The position numbers and the translations under genes were made by a program. The notes under the pieces are model-generated. The model was not told where the DNA came from, ran no database searches, and saw only the letters and a program-made list of their open reading frames with translations. 64,000 nucleotides of DNA from contig NZ_CP084629.1 in assembly GCF_022878925.1 (NCBI RefSeq), positions 744,001 through 808,000 of the forward strand. The letters are read 5' to 3'. This document shows, piece after piece, positions 8,193 through 15,510 of this stretch (positions within the stretch are counted from its first letter, which is position 1; each line of letters begins with the position of its first letter). Origin of the DNA: Caballeronia sp. TF1N1 (GTDB lineage Bacteria > Pseudomonadota > Gammaproteobacteria > Burkholderiales > Burkholderiaceae).

Positions 8193-8921
8193 ATGAGCGC
8201 CACGCGCGTAAAGATCGTGCAGGACGAGCCTCCGGTCGCAACCGCTAACGGAACGAACCCCGTCAAGCGCAACACGACCGAGCTTGCATATGCCGAATTA
8301 CGCCGCAGAATCATCGAAAGCGAATTGACGCCTGGTTCCTACATGCTCGAACAGGAACTCGGTTTGATGCTGGGCTTCAGCCGCACGCCGATTCGCGAAG
8401 CCGCAATTCGTCTGCAGGGCGAGGGACTCGTGCAGATCGTGCCTAGGCATGGCATTCGTATCGTGCCAACTTCCATCTCCGACATCAGGAACATCTACCA
8501 GGTCCTCATCAGCCTGGAATCGACGGCTGCCAGCCTTATTGCGTCGAACAAGGGCGTGGACATCACACCCCTTGTCACCGCGTGCGAGGCGATGAGCGCG
8601 GCATACGAACGCGGCGACATGTTGGCTTGGGCTGCCGCCGACGAAGTCTTTCACGAAACGCTTGTCGCGCTTAGCGGGAATGCCCGATTGCAAAGCGTGG
8701 TCATGAATTGTCGCGATCAAGTGCATCGCGTGCGACGCTTTACGCAAATGGTCAAACCGCATCCGCAACCCGTGAAATCCGTGCAAGAGCATTACGGCAT
8801 CATCGACGCGATTCAATGCGGCGATGCGGCAAAGGCAAGCGCGCTATATCGTGCACATCGAGAGCGCGGCTGGCGCGACCAAACGAGCGTACTGCAACAA
8901 TTCGGCATTCAACAGGCCTGA
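8193..8921 (+). CDS. GntR-family regulator, FCD subfamily, of the adjacent ABC operon
   Basis: A 242-residue regulator with a winged helix at about 30-100 (MLGFSRTPIREAAIRLQGE) and an FCD domain at about 105-230. The frame extends to 8157, but the ATG at 8193 has an ideal AAGGAGA at 8178-8184 with 8-nt spacing. It is a paralogue of the GntR protein at 5397-6101. It sits directly upstream of the import-hydratase-lyase operon that begins at 9166, in the same direction. A near-perfect palindrome at 9010-9025 lies between them. FCD domains usually sense organic acids, which fits an operon for a dicarboxylate. The link to the operon is positional. Confidence 0.92.
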   Translation: MSATRVKIVQDEPPVATANGTNPVKRNTTELAYAELRRRIIESELTPGSYMLEQELGLMLGFSRTPIREAAIRLQGEGLVQIVPRHGIRIVPTSISDIRNIYQVLISLESTAASLIASNKGVDITPLVTACEAMSAAYERGDMLAWAAADEVFHETLVALSGNARLQSVVMNCRDQVHRVRRFTQMVKPHPQPVKSVQEHYGIIDAIQCGDAAKASALYRAHRERGWRDQTSVLQQFGIQQA

Positions 8922-9009
8922 AGCAGCGCCTTCCTAAGGCACGCGACAAGAGTCAAGCCAGCTCGAACACGGGTATGTCCGCCCCCGGCATTTCTGGACT
9001 TTAAAGAAT

Positions 9010-9025
9010 TTAATGCATACATTAA
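9010..9025. promoter_or_regulatory. Candidate operator upstream of the ABC-hydratase-lyase operon
   Basis: TTAATGCATACATTAA matches its own reverse complement at 14 of 16 positions. It lies about 140 bp upstream of the binding-protein start at 9166 and 89 bp after the GntR stop. A palindrome of this shape and place suits the FCD-type GntR regulator encoded just upstream. Binding is inferred. Confidence 0.5.
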
Positions 9026-9165
9026 CTTGCACGGTTAAGGCAGACGTGCGAGCTCGATTTCGCGCGCGGCTGAATAGTCCGCTTAGTCAGGAAGCTTAAA
9101 AACATAGTGCGGCCGCATGCGCCAAGCACGATGCGAGACCGCCCAACATGGATGGAGACGCCTAC

Positions 9166-10155
9166 ATGTCTGGAATACGGAGAATCGCCCGTAGTGTTCT
9201 TTTAATGTCTCTCGCTGCTGCGTCCGTTTGCGCGACGCATGTGCAGGCCGCGCCGCTTACCGTGACGCATTGGGGTGACGGCATGTATGGCGTGCCTTTT
9301 GCGGTCGCCATGGAAAAAGGCTTCTTCAAGGAAGCCAACGTGGACGTAACGGGCTTCATCACATCGGAAGGCGGCGGCACCACCGTGCGCAATGCGATGG
9401 CTTCCGAAATTCCTTATGGCGAGGTCGCCCTGCCGGCCGCTATTTCCGCAGTCAAGCAAGGTGTCGATCTGACAATTGTGCATGGCGGTGTGCAGAGTCT
9501 CGCCGACCTTGTCTGGGTGGAACTAAAGAACGGCACCATCACCAACATCAAACAAATGAAGGGCAAGACTATCGGCTATAGCAGCCCGAAGTCGACTACG
9601 GATACGGTCGTGACGATTGCGTTAGACCGTGCAGGTCTCGCAGGCCAAGTGCAGCGCAAGCCGGTCGGTAGTTCTAGCGGTATGCTGACTTCGCTGCAAC
9701 AAGGCGCTGTCGATGTCGCTTACATGACGGAGCCTTCGTATAGCGGGAAAAAAGATCAGTTGCGCATTGCTTTTCGCTCTTCCGATATCGTGCCTAACGA
9801 GACACAGACCGTGGGCATCGTGCGCACCGACTATCTCAAGTCGCATCCCGAGGTGATACGCGGAATTATCAATGCGCGTCGCAAGGCGGTGCAGTACATT
9901 GCCGCGCACCGTGAAGAATCGGCGCAGATTCTGGCGAAGCAATACAAGATGGACCCCGCTGTCGCGACGTCGGCGGTCAATAACGTGCTCGAGTCCGATC
10001 CGAAATACTGGAGCGAAGGAAGCTTCGATCGCAAAGGCATGGAAGAAGTGCTCAAGGGCCTGATACTCGTCAAGGCCATTCCGGAAGGCCCGTTCGATTG
10101 GTCGAAGATCGTCGACGAGTCTCTGCTTCCCGCCGATCTGCAAACGAAAAAGTGA
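9166..10155 (+). CDS. ABC transporter substrate-binding protein, NMT1/SsuA type
   Basis: A periplasmic ligand-capturing protein of 329 residues. It has a Sec signal peptide: an Arg-rich start, the core VLLMSLAAASVCA and a likely cut after VQAA. The mature part starts with the strand typical of the NMT1/THI5-SsuA class (LTVTHWGDGMYGVPFAVAME, KGFFKEANVDV). GGGTTVRNAM and TIGYSSPKSTTD are the usual ligand-loop regions. Homologues bind sulfonates, nitrate, pyrimidine precursors or aromatic acids. The frame begins at 9148, but the ATG at 9166 has a GGAGA at a 9-nt spacing. It heads a seven-gene operon with its ATPase, two permeases, a LeuCD-like hydratase and a lyase. The ligand is therefore probably the substrate of that hydratase. 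Confidence 0.92.
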   Translation: MSGIRRIARSVLLMSLAAASVCATHVQAAPLTVTHWGDGMYGVPFAVAMEKGFFKEANVDVTGFITSEGGGTTVRNAMASEIPYGEVALPAAISAVKQGVDLTIVHGGVQSLADLVWVELKNGTITNIKQMKGKTIGYSSPKSTTDTVVTIALDRAGLAGQVQRKPVGSSSGMLTSLQQGAVDVAYMTEPSYSGKKDQLRIAFRSSDIVPNETQTVGIVRTDYLKSHPEVIRGIINARRKAVQYIAAHREESAQILAKQYKMDPAVATSAVNNVLESDPKYWSEGSFDRKGMEEVLKGLILVKAIPEGPFDWSKIVDESLLPADLQTKK

Positions 10156-10163
10156 GGCACGCG

Positions 10164-11024
10164 ATGAGCGTATTGTCACGTCGCACGCGAATTTCCGTTG
10201 TTTCCACAGACGCTGCGACACAGGCGGGGGATCGTGTGCAAGCGCGCGTGACCGATGTCACGCGCATTTATCCCGGCATTGCAGGCAAGCCTCCTTTTCA
10301 TGCGCTCGGCCCCGTAAGTTTGGAATTGCGCGCGGGTGAATTCTTTTCGGTTGTCGGCCCTTCCGGTTGCGGTAAGTCCACTTTGCTGGATGTGCTCGCA
10401 GGCCTTAATCCCGCAAGCGGCGGCACTGTCGAATTCGAAGGGCATGCAGTGGGACGCGAGGTTCCGGATGGCGTGGCCGTCGTGTTTCAGGAAGACGCGA
10501 GCTTTCCATGGCTCAACGTCTTCGACAACGCAGCCTTTGCCGCGCGTCGCGCAGGCGTGGCAGAGAACGAAGTAAAGGCGCGCGTCGATCATGCATTGTC
10601 TTTCATGGGTCTCAAGTCTTTCGCGCGTGTTTATCCCGCGCAACTCTCAGGCGGAATGCGGCAACGCGTTTGCATTGCGCGCGCCATGGTCGTGCGTCCG
10701 CGTCTCATGTTGCTCGACGAACCATTCGGCGCATTAGATCAGCAGACACGTCTCCTCATGGGCGATGAAATGCTCAAGCTTTGGCGCGATACGGGCGCGA
10801 CCATCATGCTCATTACGCATTCGATCGACGAAGCGGTGCTGCTGTCCGATCGCATTGGTGTGATGTCAGCGTGTCCGGGACGCTTCATATCGACCATTGA
10901 AACCTGCTGGCCGCGTCTTCGCGACAGCAAGATCGCACTCGATGCGCGCTTCGGCGAACTGACCGCGCAAGTGTGGGGTCTGTTGCGCGAAGAGGCCATG
11001 AAAGCGCTAGGGAGCCAGTCATGA
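10164..11024 (+). CDS. ABC transporter ATP-binding protein
   Basis: The cytoplasmic ATPase subunit, 286 residues. It has Walker A GPSGCGKST, Q-loop VFQEDASFPWL, signature LSGGMRQRVCIARAM, Walker B LMLLDEPFGALD and switch His in ITHSIDEAV. The sequence resembles the SsuB/TauB branch. The frame opens at 10098, but the ATG at 10164 has GAGG at 10154-10157 and begins 9 nt after the binding-protein stop. The stop overlaps the start of the first permease by 4 nt (ATGA), so translation is coupled. An N-terminal extension of about 30 residues precedes the nucleotide-binding core. Confidence 0.95.
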   Translation: MSVLSRRTRISVVSTDAATQAGDRVQARVTDVTRIYPGIAGKPPFHALGPVSLELRAGEFFSVVGPSGCGKSTLLDVLAGLNPASGGTVEFEGHAVGREVPDGVAVVFQEDASFPWLNVFDNAAFAARRAGVAENEVKARVDHALSFMGLKSFARVYPAQLSGGMRQRVCIARAMVVRPRLMLLDEPFGALDQQTRLLMGDEMLKLWRDTGATIMLITHSIDEAVLLSDRIGVMSACPGRFISTIETCWPRLRDSKIALDARFGELTAQVWGLLREEAMKALGSQS

Positions 11025-11779
11025 GCGTTGCCGCACGCTGGCGCGTGGGAATAGTCATCGGCTTCATTTTGTTGCTGGAGATAGCGACTCGTTTTGCATG
11101 GATCAATCCTGTCTCATTCATTCCGCCTTCGCGTATGGCGGTGAGCGCCTGGGACGTTCTCGCGTCAGGGCAATACACCGTGGATATCGTGCAGACGCTT
11201 AGCAGCGCATTGCTGGCGGTTGCGCTTGCGGTGGTAGTGGGCTTTATCGGCGGCGTGTTGCTGTTCAGATTGCCGCGCGCAAGGCGTGTGCTGGACCCGT
11301 TGCTGCTTTCCTACTATGCGGTGCCCGTCTTCGTGCTGTATCCGATCTTGATCGTGATCTTCGGCTTGAACCGCTGGCCTCTGGTCGGCATCGGGTTTCT
11401 CTTTGCGGTCGTCGCCATGGCCGTAAATACTTTGAATGGTCTTGAACGTGTGCCTCGTGTGCTGTTGCGCACGGCGCGCGTATGCCGCTTGAATACGCTA
11501 GACGAGGTGCGCCTCATCACCTTGCCCGCGAGTCTTCCGTTCGTATTTACAGGCATCAAGCTCACCGTGGTCTACGCGTTCATCGCGGTGGTAGCGGGTG
11601 AATTCGTGTTGTCCGGGTCGGGCTTCGGTTATCAAATCGCATTCGCCTACAACGCGTTCGACAATTCGACGATGTACGGCCTCATGCTCCTGATGCTGAT
11701 CTTCGTTGCCACGCTCAACGCCCTTTTACGCACAGCGGAAACGCGTCTCTATCGGCGCATCAGAAGGGAGGCCGCATGA
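11021..11779 (+). CDS. ABC transporter permease, first copy
   Basis: A 252-residue inner-membrane subunit with about six membrane segments. It has a recognisable BPD_transp_1 coupling loop around residues 150-175 (NGLERVPRVLLRTARVCR, then LNTLDEVRLITLPASLP), the EAA-type contact with the ATPase. The ATG at 11021 overlaps the ATPase stop and has AGGGAG upstream. A second, different permease overlaps its stop by 4 nt. The transporter is thus probably a heterodimer of two permeases, which is less common in the SsuC/TauC class, where one permease usually forms a homodimer. Confidence 0.93.
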   Translation: MSVAARWRVGIVIGFILLLEIATRFAWINPVSFIPPSRMAVSAWDVLASGQYTVDIVQTLSSALLAVALAVVVGFIGGVLLFRLPRARRVLDPLLLSYYAVPVFVLYPILIVIFGLNRWPLVGIGFLFAVVAMAVNTLNGLERVPRVLLRTARVCRLNTLDEVRLITLPASLPFVFTGIKLTVVYAFIAVVAGEFVLSGSGFGYQIAFAYNAFDNSTMYGLMLLMLIFVATLNALLRTAETRLYRRIRREAA

Positions 11780-12552
11780 GCACTGTCGTCGTCACGCATA
11801 CGGCAAGGCCGCGACACACGCGGCGATGGATGGACGCGCTCGTGCTCGTCGTGGTGCTGGTCGGGCTTTGGCAAGGCGCAAGCGGGTGGCTTGGCCCCGA
11901 TGTGCTGACCACGCCGCTGCATACCGTCCAACGTGCAATGCATATAGTCAGCGACCCGGATTTTCCGGAAAGCCTCTATGTCACATCGCTTGCCTTTGCT
12001 TCGGCGTTCGCCATCTCTGCCGTAGCAGGCGTTTTTCTCGGTCTGTTTCTTGGCGTGCGACGCTTGGCCGGTGAGGTGATGGAGCCGCTAATGATGGGCT
12101 TTTATTCCATTCCCAAGGTCACGCTTTATCCGGTCGTGCTGCTCGCTTGCGGTCTCGGGTTATGGGCCAAGATCGTATTCGGTGTGATACACGGGATCGT
12201 TCCGATTACGCTCTTCACCATGAACGCGGTAAAGAATATGCCGCCTATATACGCACGCGCGGCCCGCACTTACCGCATGAACCCGATGGATTTCGCGCGT
12301 CATGTGTTGCTGCCCGCATGCGTGCCTGAAGTCGTAGCGGGACTGCGCATCGGCTTTTCGCTTACCTTGCTTGGCACGCTTATCGGCGAGATGTTCGCGT
12401 CGCAAAGCGGTATCGGCCGCATGTTGATGATCGCCATGAACCGCAACGAAACGAGCACGATCATGGCGCTTGCGCTCATGCTTTTCGTGTTCGCCACACT
12501 GGTAAATCTCATGTTCCTCAAATGGCAGCGTCATCTCACGCATAGCGATTGA
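11776..12552 (+). CDS. ABC transporter permease, second copy
   Basis: A 258-residue inner-membrane permease of the same BPD_transp_1 family as its upstream neighbour but clearly diverged. The coupling loop reads NAVKNMPPIYARAARTYRMN followed by the DFARHVLLPA segment. The start ATG at 11776 overlaps the previous stop (ATGA) and has GGGAGG just upstream. The first cytoplasmic stretch (TARPRHTRRWMDA) is basic, as expected. Having two non-identical permeases in one operon implies a heteromeric channel. The hydratase large subunit starts 3 nt after its stop, so transport and metabolism genes are translated as one unit. Confidence 0.93.
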   Translation: MSTVVVTHTARPRHTRRWMDALVLVVVLVGLWQGASGWLGPDVLTTPLHTVQRAMHIVSDPDFPESLYVTSLAFASAFAISAVAGVFLGLFLGVRRLAGEVMEPLMMGFYSIPKVTLYPVVLLACGLGLWAKIVFGVIHGIVPITLFTMNAVKNMPPIYARAARTYRMNPMDFARHVLLPACVPEVVAGLRIGFSLTLLGTLIGEMFASQSGIGRMLMIAMNRNETSTIMALALMLFVFATLVNLMFLKWQRHLTHSD

Positions 12553-12554
12553 TC

Positions 12555-13973
12555 ATGCATACGCTCTTCGACAAGTTGTGGGACAGTCATACCATTGCTC
12601 ATCTCGCAGGTGGCGCCGATCTGCTGCACGTGGATCGTCATCTGATGCACGAGCTCACCGGCGTGGAAGCGGTCCGCGTGCTTGAAAAGCGCGGCCTTGG
12701 CGTGGATAGTCCCGCGCTTACCTTCGCCACCGTCGATCATGTGATTTCGACGGCCCCAGGACGCCGCGCAGGCGATGCCGACTGGAGCACCGAGATGGTC
12801 GAATCGATGCGCACGCAGATGACGCATCACGCGATTCCCATCTTTGACATAGGCCAGGCAGGCCTTCAGGGCATCGTGCATGTGATCGGACCGGAGCTCG
12901 GCCTTTCTTTGCCAGGAACGTCCATCGTTTGCGCGGATAGTCATACATGCACGCATGGTGCAATGGGCGCGCTTGCCTTCGGTATCGGTTCGACGGAGGT
13001 CGTGCATGTGCTTGCGACGCAAACCATTCGACAGAAGCGCCCAAAGACGATGCGTGTGCGCTTCAATGGCAAGCTGCGCGAAGGCGTGACCGCGAAGGAC
13101 ATGATTCTGTATCTCATCGGAAAGATTGGCGCGGCTGGCGGCACGGGCTATGCCGTCGAATACGCGGGCGATGCGGTCGAAGCATTGAGCATGGAAGGCC
13201 GCCTCACACTGTGCAATCTAAGCATCGAGCTGGGGTCCAAGTTTGGCCTCGTCGCGCCCGATGAAATTACGTTCACTTATCTGCGCGACAAGCCTTATGC
13301 ACCGCAAGGCGAGCAGTTCGACCAGGCTGTCGCCGACTGGAGGATGCTTGCAAGCGATTCGGAGGCACAGTTCGATCGCGAGATCGGTATCGATGCGTCG
13401 TCCATCGGCGTACAGGTCACGTGGGGCACGAGTCCCGAACACGTGATTGCGCTGGACGATGTCATACCCGACCCCGCATCGCTCGATGATGAATCGCGCC
13501 GTCATGCCGCCGAAAATGCGATCGACTACATGGGCGTGCGTGCCGGACAGCATCTGGATGAACTAAGCGTGGACCGCGTATTCATAGGCTCGTGTACGAA
13601 TAGCCGCATCGAAGACTTGCGTGCGGCAGCACATGTGGTCCATGGTCAGCATGTCGCCGGCAACGTGAAGGCTTGGGTCGTGCCGGGATCGCTCACGGTG
13701 GCGCGTCAAGCCGAGCAGGAAGGGCTCGATGCGATCTTCCGTGCCGCTGGCTTCGAATGGCGCGAGCCGGGCTGTTCGATGTGCGTGGGCGCAAATGGCG
13801 ACGTGGTTGGGCGTGGCGAACGTTGCGTATCGACCTCGAATCGCAATTTTATTGGCAGGCAAGGTCCCGGTGCGCGTACGCATCTGGCTAGCCCTGCAGT
13901 TGCCGCAGCTAGCGCCATTGCGGGGCATATCGCCGCGCCACGTGTGCGTCAAACGGAAGGGGCGTCGCGATGA
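12555..13973 (+). CDS. LeuC-like hydro-lyase, large subunit (aconitase superfamily)
   Basis: A 472-residue large subunit of an isopropylmalate-isomerase-type [4Fe-4S] enzyme. The cluster ligands are intact: Cys347 in FIGSCTNSR, and Cys407 and Cys410 in GCSMC. VCADSHTCTHGAMGALAFGI at about 126-145 and RNFIGRQGPGARTHLASP near the end are family signatures. The overall size is like LeuC. No leucine-biosynthesis gene (leuB) is nearby. The partners are an ABC importer and a lyase, so this is probably a catabolic paralogue hydrating an alkyl-maleate, as dimethylmaleate hydratase (DmdAB) does in Eubacterium barkeri. A TTG two codons upstream is possible, but the ATG at 12555 is preferred. The true substrate is not shown by sequence. 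Confidence 0.9.
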   Translation: MHTLFDKLWDSHTIAHLAGGADLLHVDRHLMHELTGVEAVRVLEKRGLGVDSPALTFATVDHVISTAPGRRAGDADWSTEMVESMRTQMTHHAIPIFDIGQAGLQGIVHVIGPELGLSLPGTSIVCADSHTCTHGAMGALAFGIGSTEVVHVLATQTIRQKRPKTMRVRFNGKLREGVTAKDMILYLIGKIGAAGGTGYAVEYAGDAVEALSMEGRLTLCNLSIELGSKFGLVAPDEITFTYLRDKPYAPQGEQFDQAVADWRMLASDSEAQFDREIGIDASSIGVQVTWGTSPEHVIALDDVIPDPASLDDESRRHAAENAIDYMGVRAGQHLDELSVDRVFIGSCTNSRIEDLRAAAHVVHGQHVAGNVKAWVVPGSLTVARQAEQEGLDAIFRAAGFEWREPGCSMCVGANGDVVGRGERCVSTSNRNFIGRQGPGARTHLASPAVAAASAIAGHIAAPRVRQTEGASR

Positions 13974-14587
13974 AAGCGGTGACGATCATCTCCGGAGCAG
14001 CGGCTCCGCTCATGCGAGATAACGTCGATACGGATCTCATCATCCGCATCGAAAGAATTTCGCAACTCGTGCGCGGACAGTTGGGACCTTATCTGCTCGA
14101 GACCTTGCGTTATCGCGGCGACGGTCCGCAAAGTGGTGAACGTGAGGACTTCGTTCTCAATCAGCCCGCATTCAGAAGTGCATGCACAGTCCTCGGTGGT
14201 AGCAACTTCGGTTGTGGCAGCTCGCGCGAAATGGCGGTGTGGGCGCTAGAGGAAGCGGGCATTCGATGCGTCATCGCTTCATCGTTCGGCGACATCTTCT
14301 ATAACAACTGTCTTCAGAACGGACTGCTTCCTGTGCGACTCGACGCTGCCGAGATCGAGCGCATAGCGGTTGCTGCTAGCGATGGAACGCCCATCGAGGT
14401 CGATCTCGGTGCGCTCGAAATTCGCGCACATGGGTTGGAAACGATTCACTTCGAATTCGATCCGGCACAGCAGCGAGCGCTTCTGGAAGGACTCGACGAG
14501 ATCGATCAGACGCGCCTTCTTGCAGATGATATTGCGCGCTTTCTTTTGAAGGATCGAAAAGCGCGCAGTTGGGCTTACTTCGCTTGA
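13970..14587 (+). CDS. LeuD-like hydro-lyase, small subunit
   Basis: A 205-residue small subunit that partners the LeuC-like protein; its ATG overlaps that gene's stop (ATGA). The swivelling-domain signature NVDTDLIIR lies at about residues 18-26, and NFGCGSSREMAVWAL holds the catalytic Ser-Arg-Glu. In true LeuD this segment reads SREHAPWAL, so the His and Pro after SRE are replaced by Met and Val. The specificity loop after NVDTD also differs. These changes argue for a substrate other than isopropylmalate. It is followed within 40 nt by the lyase gene. The family is certain; the function in alkyl-malate formation is inferred from context. Confidence 0.9.
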   Translation: MKAVTIISGAAAPLMRDNVDTDLIIRIERISQLVRGQLGPYLLETLRYRGDGPQSGEREDFVLNQPAFRSACTVLGGSNFGCGSSREMAVWALEEAGIRCVIASSFGDIFYNNCLQNGLLPVRLDAAEIERIAVAASDGTPIEVDLGALEIRAHGLETIHFEFDPAQQRALLEGLDEIDQTRLLADDIARFLLKDRKARSWAYFA

Positions 14588-14622
14588 CACATCGACATTA
14601 TTCAACTTGCCGGAGAATCATC

Positions 14623-15495
14623 TTGACCCGTTCAGCCCGTTTTCGCGAATTATTCAAAGAGGGCCCATTCGTTTGCATGGGCGCGCACGATGCGTTGACC
14701 GCGATGCTAGCGGAACAGGCAGGCGCCAAGTCGCTATACGTTAGCGGTTTCGTTGCCTCCGGCGTGATTGCAGGGCAGGCGGATATCGGCGTACTCTCGC
14801 AGACGGAAATGTTCGAGCATATCCGCCGCATTTGCCGCGTGACGACGGTGCCCATATTCGCGGATGCAGATACAGGCTACGGCGGCATCCTCGACGTGCA
14901 GCGCACGATCCGTCTATGGGAAGAAGCGGGCGCATCGGTGCTGCATCTCGAGGATCAAGCATTGCCCAAGAAATGTGGACACTATGCGGGCAAGCAGCTC
15001 GTATCGAAGGACGAGATGGTACTCAAGTTGCGCGCAATGATCGAGGCGCGCACCGATCCGGACTTCTTCATCGTGGCCCGTACGGATGCGATTGCAGTAA
15101 CCGGAATCGACGATGCGATCGCGCGGCTCGAAGCCTACGCGGAAGCAGGCGCGGATGGCCTCTATGCCGATGCGCCCGAAAGCCTCGAACACATGCGCGA
15201 GCTCACGCGTCGTCTCAAGCCGCTAGGCAAGCCGATTCTTTTCAATCAGGCGCGAACGGGAAAGAGTCCGTTCGTCTCGATGAAAGAGGCCTACGAAATA
15301 GGCTTCGATTACACCCTCGCCCCAATCGAGTCGATGCTTGCCATGCATAAAGCTGTCAAGGAAGTCATGATCGATTTCATGCGCGAAGGCACGACAGATG
15401 CCATTGCAGACCGGCTCACGACCTTCGAGGAATACAACCGCTTTGTCGGGCTCGACAAAGCGATGGAAGTCGAGAAGCACTTTGCGACCTCGTAA
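14623..15495 (+). CDS. Isocitrate lyase/PEP mutase superfamily C-C lyase
   Basis: A 290-residue TIM-barrel enzyme. It has the lyase-type active-site loop PKKCGH (Lys116, Lys117, Cys118, Gly119, His120), the Mg-binding FADADTGYGG (Asp81, Asp83) and Glu110-Asp111. The Cys in KKCGH marks carbon-carbon lyases such as methylisocitrate and 2,3-dimethylmalate lyases, rather than phosphonate mutases. I place the start at TTG 14623 because GGAGA at 14612-14616 is correctly spaced and residues begin as in homologues; the frame itself reaches 14569. As last gene of the operon it should cleave the hydroxy-diacid made by the LeuCD-like pair into a 2-oxo acid and a short carboxylate. The exact substrate is unproven. 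Confidence 0.88.
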   Translation: MTRSARFRELFKEGPFVCMGAHDALTAMLAEQAGAKSLYVSGFVASGVIAGQADIGVLSQTEMFEHIRRICRVTTVPIFADADTGYGGILDVQRTIRLWEEAGASVLHLEDQALPKKCGHYAGKQLVSKDEMVLKLRAMIEARTDPDFFIVARTDAIAVTGIDDAIARLEAYAEAGADGLYADAPESLEHMRELTRRLKPLGKPILFNQARTGKSPFVSMKEAYEIGFDYTLAPIESMLAMHKAVKEVMIDFMREGTTDAIADRLTTFEEYNRFVGLDKAMEVEKHFATS

Positions 15496-15510
15496 AGATA
15501 AAAGACATCG

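Noticed and set aside
12555..14587. Leucine biosynthesis leuCD
   Set aside because: No leuB or other leucine gene is nearby, the small-subunit loops differ, and the genes are coupled to an importer and a lyase.
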